Positions 47,176 to 59,010 of a stretch of DNA of 64,000 bases are shown here, piece after piece. The stretch is from Spongilla lacustris. Taxonomy: Eukaryota > Porifera > Demospongiae > Spongillida > Spongillidae. The notes under the pieces are model-generated. The model ran no database searches, was not told the origin of the DNA, and was given only the letters and a program-made list of their open reading frames with translations. A program made the translations under genes and the position numbers. The stretch spans positions 1,379,895 to 1,443,894 of the forward strand of contig OX442424.1 in the NCBI GenBank assembly GCA_949361645.1. The letters are read 5' to 3'. Within the stretch, counting starts at the first letter, position 1, and each line of letters opens with the position of its first letter.

Positions 47176-49400
47176 ATGACTACAAAGGATTGCCTTCCAC
47201 ATCACGTGACCTGTCAGATGTGCTCTGGACCCTTCAGTGATCCAAGAAAACTACCATGTCTGCACTCCTTCTGTTGTCAGTGCCTTCACAGGGAGATGGA
47301 GAAGGTTGGACCTCAGAAAAGCCTTCAGTGTCCCACCTGTCTAAGAAATGTTCCCGTCCAAGTGGGAGGGGCCAGTGCTTTCCCTCAGAACCTCCATCTT
47401 GGATTTGAGGTGGATGTTGCTGGGTACATGTCCAAGTTTGCCAGTAGCTCTGGAGTGTCTTGTACCTTCTGTGTACAAGGATGCAATGATCCTGCAGTTG
47501 TATTCTGTTGCACATGTCACATATTCATGTGCAAAGGTGGCCAAGAATGTCACAATCATGCTCCATATCTGTCCCAGCACAATTTGATAGGACTGGACAG
47601 GGAGTCAGCCACACTGCTACCAACACTCATAAAACCAACAGAGCATCACTGCTCGCATCCAAAACACAAGTAACAAAAATTAGATTTCTACTGTAAGACT
47701 TGTAGCTGTTTCATCTGTCAGCTCTGTGTCATAGCAGTTCACAAAGACCACAACATCACTGAGCTGTCCACTGTTGCAGAAGCTGATAGAGATGAAATGA
47801 GAGGGACTCTTCAATGTGCACAAGAGGTTGTGTCAGCATTGGCTGGTGTCATTGATCTCAATAAGGAGATGATGCAACAGGTGGAGACCTCCAAACATGA
47901 AGCTCAACTGGCCATCATACAGACCTTTAAGCAACTGATGGAGACATTGGAGGAAAGAAAGAAAGTGTTGTTGATGGAGTTGGAAACCATTGCACTCACC
48001 AAGACAACATCTCTGACCCTTCAGAAGGAGCAGTTTGAGAAGATCCAACATGACATTAGTCGCTACACTGAGATGACCTCCCACATCCTCCAGACCCACA
48101 CTGACCATGAGGTGGTAGCTCTTGGAGGACTGGTACCCACTGAACTGAAGACCACCCTCAAGAAGGTGGAGAAAATAATGACCCTCACTCCAAATCCACA
48201 TAGCTACCTATCTGCTACTTTTCAGTCTCTCTTGTTGAAGCACTATCTGAATTTGGTAAAGTTGTGGACCTATCTCCATCCCCTTCTGAATGTACATGTG
48301 CTTTTAAGTCTGTATCCAGGGTGAATAGAAAGTACCATGTTAAAGTGGTGACCAAAACATCAAAGGGAGAGAGGTACCCATGTGGTGGTGTGCAGGTGAA
48401 GGCTGAGCTGAGGCCCAAGTCACATGATGGACCAGTTGTTTTGGGTCAGGTGGAGGACCATGTGGATGGTACCTACACCATCACCCTCACCCCACAGACT
48501 GCTGGTCCTCACCAGCTCCTCATCACAGTGGACGGTCATCATGTACAAAGGAGTCCTTATGACCTTACGGTGAAGTGTGATTATACTTCATTATGTAATG
48601 TCCAGCAAGTAATCAATGTAAAGGGTGAACCATTATGTGTTGCCATCAGTAAGAATGGAGATATCTATGTGGGCAGTTATGATCACCACATATATGTGTT
48701 TGACCAAGGTGGTCACCTGAAGGACACCTTTGGTAGATATGGGAGTGGTAATGGTCAATTTAACAAACCACTTGGCATATCCATCATAGGAGAGGTGATG
48801 TATATTGCTGACTGGGGTAATCATCGCATACAGAAACTGACAACAGGAGGAAAATTCCTTCACGAGTTTGGTGAGGAAGGATCAGATCAGGGACAGTTCA
48901 GGCATCCACGTGTGGTAGTTGTTGACTCAAAGAACAGGGTGATTGTCTCTGACATGTACAACAACAGGGTTCAAGTATTCAATCAAGATGGTGACTGATT
49001 ATGGACCATAGATGGTACTGGATCTGGTGATAACTGTTTCCAGTCTCCAAGGGGTCTGGCCTTAGACCAACAAGGGAATATTCGTATTGCAGCTGGTGGT
49101 TCAGACACCATCAAAGTCTTCACACGTGAAGGTACTTATGTCAGATCAAATGGAAATTTAAAGAATCCATCAGGAGTAGCAGTTGATAAAGAAGGCTACA
49201 GCTTTGTCAGTGAGTATGGTGGAAACTGCTTCTCCATCTTTGATCCCAAAGGACAGAAGATCCACACAGTAGGTAACTTGGAAAAACCATGTGAATTGGC
49301 ACTAGATCCTCTAAGAGGAAGTCTTTATGTTCCAATTAATGGTACTAGTAGTGTGCTGAAGTACAGCTACAGTGACTTGGCACATATGCTTGGCTTATAG
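47176..49400 (+). pseudogene. TRIM-NHL copy with several lesions
   Basis: The ATG at 47176 follows the acceptor-like TTTTTGTCTGTAG. RING and first B-box are intact. Lesions: AAA to TAA at 47671-47673 in the second B-box; a 4-bp loss near 48225 that shifts the frame before the filamin domain; and TGG to TGA at 48996-48998 in the NHL part. The last residues lose the LQ end and run on to TAG at 49398-49400. Between lesions the sequence remains clearly TRIM-NHL (filamin at about 48300-48570, NHL after). With three independent disablements it is a true pseudogene. Confidence 0.85.
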
Positions 49401-52070
49401 CTGATGTACATGTGTGGGTGTTTATTTGTTATTTTGCATTGAACTATCTGACAGAATATAGGCACAGACTGAATTAGATTTGATGCTCAGGAATATGTAT
49501 TGAAGTGTTGTACTATCTGTCAGAAATTATGCATTCATTATTTCATAAATATTATATACAGACCTACATTCTTTGGCACCTGAAATTCTCTGGTAAATGT
49601 ACATGTATATTATTATATGTTATAAATATAGACACATGTATATCTCAATGTAAAAAATGTATTGCTCATGAGTATATGTGCAATTTTATAAATGCTGAAT
49701 TTGGCTGGACAATATACTTTATATAGTACCTCTTGATAGGACCTGTACAGATTGCCAGGATTTAGAAAATAAAATAAGATGTCTGCACTTATTGAATTAA
49801 ACACACGATATCTAAAGTGATGTACAAATTGTAGACAGCATTTTTAGTAAAAGTAAAGAATTATGAAATTACATGTAATTATTATTATACATTGTATGTA
49901 TGTCAGCTCTATTTAGATATGCTTGCTATATAGGCTGACGTCCACGACAGCATCATTATTATTATACCACTTAATTTTAAACACTCAGCGATGAAAAGAC
50001 GTTATAGTGACATGACAATGTTATTCACTCTGTGCATGGAGCTAAGTGTTCCAGTAACGTATGAACATAAACCATATGATAGTTGGTGAGGATAGGTGGT
50101 ATGGTTGGAAGGGACTAGAGTATTAAAAAGCAAGGGCTCATAAGAATTAAGGATGGCCATTTCACATGTACTGTAGTGTGTTTGTGGACCCCTGTTAAAT
50201 CGAGCTGCCTTAGTCTTATGACTTAGCCACATATGTAGCACATGTCACTACATACTTGTCGACTGGTCTGGTTTGATGCAATGCTGTTTGATTTTCAAAG
50301 GAACCAAAAGCATACCTGGCCACTCAATTGGACTTTAGCAAGCATATTTGGATAGAGCTGGTGCATACATCAAATGTAGTGAAACTGCCAACGCTTAGAA
50401 AGCTCAGACAACCGTGATAACACTCGCTTGTTCCCACAATCGAACTTAAAAATAGAGGCGTATGTTTGGAAGATACTCTGGAAACCTTATATATAATTAA
50501 TGAGTGGTGAGTGTACTATGTTTTTAATGATTTTATAATATATTACATGGCTAACTAGTGCAAAAACTTCTAAAAGAAAAGCTCAAATAAAAATGCTATA
50601 ATGCAGGCTATGATGGTGACCAACTTTACAGAGAGTTTTGTGTTTTTACATACTGCTGTGATGGTGTTTGGAATTTATTCAGGTTCTAAAGTCAAAAAAC
50701 AAACTATGAAATTCCACAGACAACTTATGGTACCGGCAATCAAGTTACAGAGAGTTTTATTTTTATTTAAAAGGTGCATGGATAAAATGATTGGTGTGTT
50801 CTACCTCATGAGGCCGGCTAATAGATTTTAGTGCCGGATTCTTTCCAGCACTGTGACATTCTAAATAGCCAAACATATACTCCAAAGCTTTTCTGAAGTA
50901 GCTAGCCTTGTAACCTTTGTGTAACTGTATGACTTATTCACTTGGAGGGCTGGATGACTTCTTGGAGCTCCACACAAGTAGACTATGTTAAATGTGTATG
51001 ATTTGTTTATATATCTCAGAGCTTTGTCCCTTAAGTTTTTTAAAAAGTGGCTCCTGCCTCGAAGAGTTTGAGAACACAAGCTGAACACTTGTGGGGCAGC
51101 ATTGATATGAATAATAATTATTAATTTTAATATAATTTATAGCACTAAGAATCGGTTTATGATTGGTTATGATTGCCTAGCATGATTTTTAAAGATAAGA
51201 ACAAATATTTTTAATAGAGCTTATAATAAATGATGGACTCATATATGGTTGCTATGCATATTTTACCATTTCTATCTCATTAAGAGAAGCCAGTTGTTTA
51301 TGCCTTTCTACATCTATGGGTTGTTTGTCAGCATGGTTAGGGTATGGTGAGCTTCGCGAGAGGTCAATTACTTGCATCAAGCTCTTTCTAAGAGGAAAAG
51401 ACGTATCTGTTAGTCTTCCAACAGAAGTTTCTCAACACTATATGTTATAGGAATAAGCAACACTTTTCATGTATACATGATTAGCCTGTCTGTCTATAGG
51501 AGTCCCGTGCATTCATCTCTTCAATTCACAACTGCAAAACAGCAATGTGGTCATGTGGAGTAAGTAATTGTCAGGTGACATTGGGTCCATGTAGTCTGGC
51601 CTTAGACCCACCTTATTGAGCCAGGTTGTACAGATTTAACTATCGTTTCATTATGAAACAGAAGGAAGATCTGGGGGAATAAACGAGGTTTTACAGGCCA
51701 CACAGAGCTCTGCAGTCAACAAAATATTTTTATTGGTGGTATCCATAAGTACCTAATTTGTAGGCCTGTCATGATCAGTTAAGTGTAAAATTCTGCAAAT
51801 ATCTAAATTAAAATCCAGTTTATACCTGTAGCGGCAGCAATATATAGCATGCAGCTTGAAGACATGTGCGCCTTGTGCAGCATAACCTTGTCACATTCAC
51901 TGAGCTAGTTTAAAATATTTAATAGCAAACTAATTTCTGGCCCCACACACCATGCAAGGAAGAGTTATAAGTGCACTCCAGCACCAGCTTCACCTTGTGT
52001 GTCCTTAGCTCTGCTGTGGACTGCATGGTGTTACAGTTCGACTTACTACCAATGTTATCTTGTCTGTAGA
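49401..52070. other. Long intergenic region upstream of copy at 52071
   Basis: No gene is recognised. The stretch 49940-50030 resembles 46955-47050. An inverted version of the conserved upstream block (GAAACTGCCAACGCTTAGAAAGCTCAGA) is at about 50375-50430. From about 51600 onward the sequence matches 60620-61030, the region before the 61032 copy (for example TTGTACAGATTTAACTATC and TACCTGTAGCGGCAGCAATAT). Confidence 0.5.
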
Positions 52071-53257
52071 ATGACTACAAAGGATTGCCTTCCACATCAT
52101 GTGACCTGTCAGATGTGCTCTGGGCCCTTCAGTGAACCAAGAATACTACCATGTCTGCACTCCTTCTGTTGTCAGTGCCTTCACAAGGAGATGGAGAAGG
52201 TTGGACCTCAGAAATGTCTTCAGTGTCCCACCTGTCTAAGAAATGTCCCCATCCCAGTGGGAGGGGCCAGTGCTTTCCCTCAGAACCTCCATCTTGGATT
52301 TGAGGTGGAGGTTGCTGGGTACATGTCCAAGTTAGCCAGTAGCTCTGGAGTGTCTTGTACCTTCTGTGTACAAGGATGCAATGATCCTGCAGTTGTATTC
52401 TGTTGCTCATGTCACATGTTCATGTGCACACTTGGCCAAGAATGTCACAATCGTGCTCCACATCTGTCCCAGCACAATGTGATAGGACTGGACAGGGAGT
52501 CAGCCACACTGCTACCAACACTCATAAAACCAACAGAGCATCACTGCTCTTATCTGAAACATAAGAAACAACAACTGGATTTCTACTGTAAGACTTGTAG
52601 CTGTTTAGTCTGTCAGCTCTGTATCATATCAGTTCACAATCACCACAACATCACTGAGCTGTCCCCTGTTGCAGAAGCTAATAAAGATGAAATGAGAGGG
52701 ACACTTAAATGTGCACAAGAGGCTGTGTCAACATTGGCTGGTGCCATTGATGCAACAGGTGGAGACCTCCAAACAAGAAGCTGAACTGGCCATCATACAG
52801 ACCTTTAAGCAACTGATGGAGACATTGGAGGAAAGAAAGAAAGTGTTGTTGATGGAGTTGGAAACCATTACACTCTCCAAGACAACATCTCTGACCCTTC
52901 AGAAAGAGCAGTTTGAGAAGATCCTAAATGACATCAGGTACTACACTGAGGTGACCTCCCACATCCTCCAGACCCACACTGACCATGAGGTGGTAGCTCT
53001 TGGTGGACTGGTACCCACTGAACTAAAGGCCACCCTCAAGAAGGTGGAGAATGTGTCCCTCACTCCAAATCCGCATAGCTACCTATCTGCTACTTTACAG
53101 CCAGGCTCTCTTGGCAAAGCGATACTATCTGAATTTGGAACCATTGTGGACCTATCTCACTCCTGCGTGTTTAACTCTATCACATCCAGGATGAATAGAA
53201 AGTACCATGTTCAAATGGAGACCAAGACATCAAAGGGGGAGTGGTGCCCTACTAGTG

Positions 53258-54467
53258 CAGTGGCGGATCCAGGGGGGGGGGGGGGGCACCGGGGGCGTAC
53301 TGACAGGGGCGGATCTGGGGGGGGGGGGGGGGGGGGGGTGCACGTTCAATAATCACATGACGTGGCACGTTACTCGTTCTTCAATAATCTGAGTGTTTTT
53401 TTTCAAGTGCAGACTGATAGCGGAGCGATCTGATCGGCGTTTGTAGCGCATATCGTTTTCATACCTAACCGGGTGTGGTTTGCGGTTGGTTGATTGATGC
53501 CTGCCACATGTAGGTCCTGTGTTAACATCGAACACTAGCAAAGATTATATATTTTATCTCTGCCTGTAGTACCCATAGAACGGAATATATTGTGTCTGAT
53601 GCATATTCACTGTAGTGCGTGTGCATATTTATCGCCATATTGTGGGAGAGGAACACAGCAAAAATGAAAAAAGAAAAGAAGACCGCAAATCGAGACTTGA
53701 TTTTACAAGTGATCTGACACATATATACATACTGATACAGACTGATTACATGCAGCCTGCATGCACATACAATCGTTGATTTTCATATATGATTTTCTTA
53801 CATTTTTTTGCGGCGGAAACCAACCTTGGCCGGCGCCTAGCTTATATCGGAAAGTGACTCAAAATGATGCCCTATTTTGCTATTTATGACTGAAATGAAG
53901 CATTATGGCTATGATACACAATGTCCGATAGGTCCGACGCACATGGCAGCATTTTTCGCAACAATGGTGCAAATACTTTTCTTGTAGTGCAATTTTTAAT
54001 TGTACATATAAATAAAGCACTAAAACTAGCATAGTTTTAATGCTTTAATACTTAGATAGTATCAAAAGCTTCGCGCGGGAGGGGGCATATTGTAGTGCAA
54101 TTTTTTATTGTGCATATAAATAAAGCACTAAAACTAGCATAGTTTTAATGCTTTAATACTTAGATAGTATCAAAAGCTTCCGCGCTTCGCGCGGGAGGGG
54201 GCATATCCCCCTCCCGCACCGCTCTTCTAACCGCACGGTGCAAATACTTTTCTTGTAGTGCAATTTTTTATTGTGCATATAAATAAAGCACTAAAACTAG
54301 CATAGTTTTAATGCTTTAATACTTAGATAGTACCAAAAGCTTCCGCGCTTCGCGCGGGAGGGGGCATATCCCCCTCCCGCACCCACCCCCTTCTGGGATC
54401 CACGCCCACTTTTAATAACTTTTATTAACCGTGCCCCCCCCTTAAAAAATTCCTGTATCCGCCCCTG
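53258..54467. mobile_element. hAT-like non-autonomous element in TRIM gene, 5-bp target duplication
   Basis: Left end CAGTGGCGGATCCAGGGGG, right end CTGTATCCGCCCCTG; TAGTG on both sides (53253-53257, 54468-54472). Removing the element and one TAGTG restores the flanking text seen at 16038-16050 (TGGTCTGCAGGTG). A second internal terminus-like CAGGGGCGGATCTGG at 53304 hints at an earlier insertion or end duplication. The interior carries G runs, a tandem repeat and no coding gene. Confidence 0.85.
53968..54385. repeat. Three tandem ~125-165-bp units in the element
   Basis: Units share TAGTGCAATTTTT, CATATAAATAAAGCACTAAAAC, TAGTTTTAATGC and the palindromic CTTCCGCGCTTCGCGCGGGAG. The palindrome also occurs near 45609 and 58941, where it belongs to other elements. 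Confidence 0.8.
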
Positions 54468-55462
54468 TAGTGGTCTGCAGGTGAAGGCTGAGCTGAGGCC
54501 CAAGTCACATGATGGACCAGTTGTCTTGGGTCAGGTGGAGGACCATGGGGATGGTACCTACACCATCACCCTCACCCCTCAGACTGCTGGTCCTCACCAG
54601 CTCCTCATCACAGTGGATGGTCATCATGTACAGGGTAGTCCTTATGACCTAGAGGTGAAGAGTGATTATACCTCATTATGTGATTTCCAGCAAGCAATCA
54701 ATGTAAAGGATCCATTATGTGTTGCCATCCATGAGAATGGAGATATCTATGTGGGCAGTGCTGATCACCATATATACGTGTTTGACCAACGTGGTCACCT
54801 GAAGAACACCATTGGTAGCAAGGGGAGTGGTGATGGTCAGTTCAATGTCCCTGGTAGCATATCCATCATAGGAGAGGTGATGTATATTGCTGACTTTGGT
54901 AATCATCGCATACAGAAGCTGACAACAGGAGGAAAGTTCCTTCATAAGTTTGGTAAGGAAGGATCAGGTCAGGGACAGTTCAGGTGTCCACGTGGTGTTA
55001 TTGTTGGCTCAAAGAACAGAGTGATTGTCTCTGACAAGGGCAACAACAGGGTTCAAGTATTCAGTCACGATGGTGGCTGGTTATTGACCATAGATGATAC
55101 CAGATCTGGTGGTAACTGTTCCCTGACTCCCATTTGGTCTATCCTTAGACCCACAAGGGAATATTCATGTTGCAGCAGCTGGTGGTTCAAACACCATCAA
55201 AGTCTTCACACCTGAGGGTACTTATGTCAGATCATATGGAGATGTAAAGAATCCATCAGGAGTAGCAGTTGATGAAGAAGGTTACAGCTTTGTCAGTGAA
55301 TATGGTGGCGGCTGCCTCTCCATCTTTGATCCCAAAGGACAGAAGATCCACACAGTAGGGAACTTGGAAAAACCATGTGGAGTGACACTAGATCCTCTAA
55401 GGGGTAGTCTTTATGTTCCAATTAATGGTACTAGTAGTGTGCTGAAGTACAGCCTGCAGTGA

Positions 55463-55968
55463 CATGGCACATATGGTTTCTTTAGTACTGATGTACATGT
55501 GTAGATGTTTATTTGTTATTTGGCAATCTTTTTGTGAATCAACACATTATTTGGTAAAGGGACATAATGGTAGTTTGTTTAGAGTCCAAAATTGGTAATA
55601 TACACTCGAATGATGTATGTTTGCACTGACACTGAAAATTTGGCCACCTATCTGTCAGAGTAGTTTCAATTAGCCATGTATTTCAATACATGCATCACTC
55701 GTTGCCACAGGTACAATAGACAGTACAAGGTGTGAAAATGTACACAGCTGAAATATCTATCTAGCAAAATATCACTAAAAATAGTACATAATACAAATGA
55801 ATAATCAGTTTTACGGTAACTATGAGCCATTCATCTATTAAAAGTTATTACATCTCGATACATGTACCCTTAAAATACTCTCTCTACCTCTCAAAAGCAG
55901 AGGTTACTGTGAAACATCAGAAGAAGACCAACCACAGGTAACCCTCACAGCAATTCCCTCTCTAACAG
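55463..55968. other. 3' flank, shared with 17027-17300
   Basis: Non-coding flank like that after the 17026 pseudogene. Confidence 0.5.
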
Positions 55969-56145
55969 GCATCAGAGGCCACTGGGGGCCATGGAGGACA
56001 CCATATGGACCCAGATGGAGAAGCAGACTTCAGCAGCTGATAAAGCTACAAGCCAGTGAGCTGGCTGCACTGAAGGAGGAAATCAAGTCCCTTTCCATAA
56101 AGGGAGGGTTCCTACTGCCCCCAGCTACCTGGATCAGTCACAGCA
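55969..56145 (+). other. Coiled-coil exon-like segment, damaged copy
   Basis: Follows CTCTCTAACAG. It equals the segment at 15809 but has lost bases after GGACCCAGATG, so the heptad frame is broken. It links this region to 15.8 kb as part of one duplicated block that also includes the TRIM 3' flank. Confidence 0.45.
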
Positions 56146-56183
56146 GTGCTATGACCCAAGAGTCAAACGTAACCTTTGTGACA

Positions 56184-56184
56184 T

Positions 56185-56232
<48 letters not shown>
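56184..56232. repeat. (AC)n microsatellite
   Basis: About 46 bp of AC repeat directly beside the splice-donor side of the exon at 56239-56323. Confidence 0.95.
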
Positions 56233-56234
<2 letters not shown>

Positions 56235-56238
56235 ACAC

Positions 56239-56323
56239 CACATTTGGCAGTCTCTAATAGCTCCTCTACACGAACCAGTACACACTCTATCATGTCAAGT
56301 CGCTGTAAGGCAGCATAAAGTGC
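56239..56323 (-). CDS. Exon of an unidentified host gene
   Basis: On the minus strand CTTCTTATTTCCACAG is a good acceptor, followed by an open phase-0 frame ALYAALQRLDMIECVLVRVE then ELLETAKC and a donor candidate (GTGTCAGT, or GTGGTG three bases earlier, so the edge is uncertain). The amphipathic, leucine-rich sequence looks genuine. It joins in phase with the exon at 56474-56689. The gene family is not recognised. Confidence 0.5.
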
Positions 56324-56473
56324 CTGTGGAAATAAGAAGGGAAAGACCATTAGATGAAGTCACATCGTCTAAACCAACACAAAGGACCACCCCACCTGCC
56401 TGACCTCCATTGCTCCCACCTAACCTCTGCCCAGTCACCTCACTTCTCTCCCAAATGCAGTTACATAACTGAC

Positions 56474-56689
56474 CTGCAGTTCATCTTTTGGACTGACTTG
56501 AGGCAACCTCTCTCCTGACACTTCCACTGTAACCACTGGCTCAGGTTCTCCCTGTGGTACACACTCCATCAGGGCCTGCTCCTTCTTCACTACCTCTTCC
56601 CTGGCATGCATCTTGGTGGCATGAAGAGTCCTTCTCAGAGGAACTGTAAACTCCTTCACAAGGGAGCTGGCTTGTGTCCAGATGCCTGT
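56474..56689 (-). CDS. Exon of an unidentified host gene (72 codons)
   Basis: Minus-strand exon bounded by CTCTCTCTCCTTTTCAG and the donor GTCAGTTATG. It is exactly 216 bp with a single open frame, from TGIWTQASSLVKEFTVPLRR through MECVPQGEPEPVVTVEV to SPKDELQ. Both edges are phase 0 and fit the next exon downstream on the same strand. It is not seen in the related 17-kb region, so this locus holds the fuller version of the duplicated gene. Pattern and splice sites support a real gene; no domain is recognised. Confidence 0.6.
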
Positions 56690-56819
56690 CTGAAAAGGAG
56701 AGAGAGAACAGCCATTGGAATAAGGAGTACCCTGGCACATTGGACATCACTGCCTGCTTGGTTATTGCAAGGTTTGGCACGAATGAGAAGGAACCTCAGG
56801 AAGTTCAGAGCTCCCATCA

Positions 56820-57420
56820 CCCTATAGTACCACATGCAGTGGTGCCAATAGATATATCCATTAAACCACTACAGTACCATATCTGTGGTGTGCACCTATC
56901 AGAATCTGTAAGCAGTTCTTCATCCTCCACAAGCATTAGCTGTGCCCTAGGAAGTGATGAAATCCAACATCATCGTCATACTCTTTTCATGCTGAATGAC
57001 ACAATTACTGATTGTGAACTGAAAACTACAGCCACAGTGTGAGTGTGTACCACTGTTTTGTGTGAACAGGTCACCATGGCCCCACATAGGAGCTGAGGGC
57101 ACAACAGGATAGTTGATAGAAAGAGAGCCAGCCCCCTAAGGCCACTCCCACCACTGCCACACCCTCATGGCCCACCTCTGCTGTCTCCACATATCTTGGG
57201 TCATCCAGAACACAGGAATTGATGGAGTGGACCGGAACGAGGACAGCCCTCAGCAAAGTCTACACTGGGGAGGAGGGTGTAAGGGATCACATGGATATAT
57301 CCATGCAGTGTGCACCTCACACACCGTATATGGTCCCCAGGACTTACCATGCCTTTCAACATGGATTGGACACCTCTGAAGCAGTTCCTTGACATGTGTG
57401 AGCACAATGTGTAACATGTA
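56820..57420 (-). other. Further exon-like segments of the host gene, duplicated
   Basis: Similar to 17330-18170. The minus-strand text near 56890-56960 reads LMLVEDEELLTDSDRCTPQI, and near 57256-57071 LRAVLVPVHSINSCVLDDPR. A donor GTAAGTCCTGGGG lies near 57350. Exon limits cannot be fixed by eye. About 60 bp present at 18070-18145 are missing here before the donor. Confidence 0.35.
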
Positions 57421-57712
57421 GTCCTTTCTGTGTGCACACATCCACCACATACCAATGACATTGGTATGACTGCTCCATGTGGTCCACAAAGAAGCAGGTA
57501 TGCAAAGAAGGCCACACCCACAGCAGGTGGGCAGGCTGCAGTCAAATGTACCATAAATAGGTTTATACTCTGTTTCCCCCCACCCCTCCCATTTTCTTCA
57601 CATTCACTTTCACCTGGCCCCTCCCACTGGCTTGTATTTGGGAAAGAGGGAGGTGCTAAATACAACAGTACTAGTTGTCCAATATGTGTGCATGGCAGGG
57701 GCTGATCCAGAG
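57421..57712. other. Non-coding, similar to 18180-18360 and 15610-15660
   Basis: Shares GAAGCAGGTATGCAAAG and the pyrimidine-rich tract with 18276-18360, and TACTAGTTGTCC with 15646. No gene. Confidence 0.45.
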
Positions 57713-59010
57713 AGGGTGGATAGGGTGGCTAGCCACCCCCCTTCCTCAAATAATTATTTACGAATACTAAAATACTGATTGAGAACTATCAGTTTGAGGG
57801 CTAATAGCTTTTCTGTTCAACAGCTTCCATTTAGGGGTGAAAAATAGATGATGACGCTTTGTTTGTTTTTTTGTGTGATCAGATGTTTATTTTGATACAT
57901 GCATAATAATTGTGACTAGTACATAGCACAAAAGAAAAATCAATGTAAGCATATAGTTGCCAGTGCACATCTTGATAATACTAAGTTACCAAATATGTCA
58001 ATCATCTACACAAAAACATCATATGAAAGTTGTCATACAACACTGATTCACTACACAACTTTCTATGGTGCATTTGTGTGAATGATTGATACTCCTAAAT
58101 AAGGAAAACTTCAAAATTCAATCTAAAATTCTTTGCATTGCTTGGTTTCTGTCTCAAAGCAAAAAGAGTTGTTTAGGTGCCTTTGTGTGCTCACCATTTA
58201 CAAACCATAATAGGTCCGAGAAATTACTGCAAGAAAGATCCTCATTTACGATCAGTTGATTGTGCTACATAGCTAAATCCTACAGGATTTATGAATTGAC
58301 AGCCACAGTATTGATACCTTAGCTTCTTGAGACATCTTTCATGTTATAGCCATTTATAATCTTGAAGCCAACGTCTCTGAAATTTAGCCTGTTTCCTTTT
58401 CCTTACTCCAGCAACACTAAATCATACAGTATTTTAAATTTAAAAACAGCATCTGCAAGCCTGTCTTGCTCAGATATCAGTACTGATATCTTTCATTATC
58501 ATTTCATGTTCTTGACTGTCAGATTGCATCTTGTACAGACATCCTGAGCAGGATCCTATTCCTCTGACTGCTCCTCATGTCTGCATGATCAGTGTTAGGA
58601 AGTTCAGCCGAGGAGGTTTTTAGATGCTGATTGAGATATACATGTACATGTATACTGCTGTTCCAGATCAGAATCTGTATCGGCATCATCATCCATAGAT
58701 TCGGACTCGTAGGATACACAAGTAACTGGTAGGCCAGATACTGATGGCTCGCTGTGATCAGGACCTTTGAGTATTTTACTTTCCGAGTTGAACTTGAAAA
58801 AGTCCAATAAGGACTTGCACTTCAACATCTTTGACGGAAAGCAGGCAAAATGAACTCAGTGAAAAATCTGATACGATGAGTGCACCTGTCCTAACGAAAA
58901 CACTTTTTCATGCATAAGATATCTACCGCCAATAAAAAAACTTCCGCGCTTCGCGCGATTGGCACCTGCACCAGTTTTTTTTTAAAGAAAAAAACTTCCA
59001 AAGCTAATGA
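57696..59010 (-). mobile_element. Probable decayed hAT-like element
   Basis: Begins with CAGGGGCTGATCCAGAGAGG, a hAT-like terminus, at about 57696. On the minus strand at 58828-58604 an open frame starts MLKCKSLLDFFKFNSES and is rich in acidic/serine residues, like the N-terminus of some hAT transposases. The remainder toward 57720 shows only broken frames. The right end is not found; a CTTCCGCGCTTCGCGCG palindrome near 58941 may belong to it. Treat as tentative. Confidence 0.35.

Larger units (their letters stand above)
52071..55462 (+). pseudogene. TRIM-NHL copy split by a DNA transposon
   Basis: The ATG at 52071 follows TTATCTTGTCTGTAG. RING, B-boxes and early coiled coil are open; then a 17-bp deletion between GATG repeats near 52753 (loss of the CCAATAAGAAGATGATG piece) shifts the frame. 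The coiled coil and start of the filamin domain continue in the new frame to about 53257, where a 1210-bp element interrupts. The filamin domain resumes at 54468-54473. A 1-bp insertion near 55118 shifts the NHL frame once more; the end is TGA at 55460-55462. It cannot encode a full TRIM protein. Confidence 0.85.

Noticed and set aside
53304..54467. Second terminus at 53304 as the true left end of the element
   Set aside because: Its flank (TACTGA) does not match the right flank, whereas 53258 gives a TAGTG duplication on both sides.
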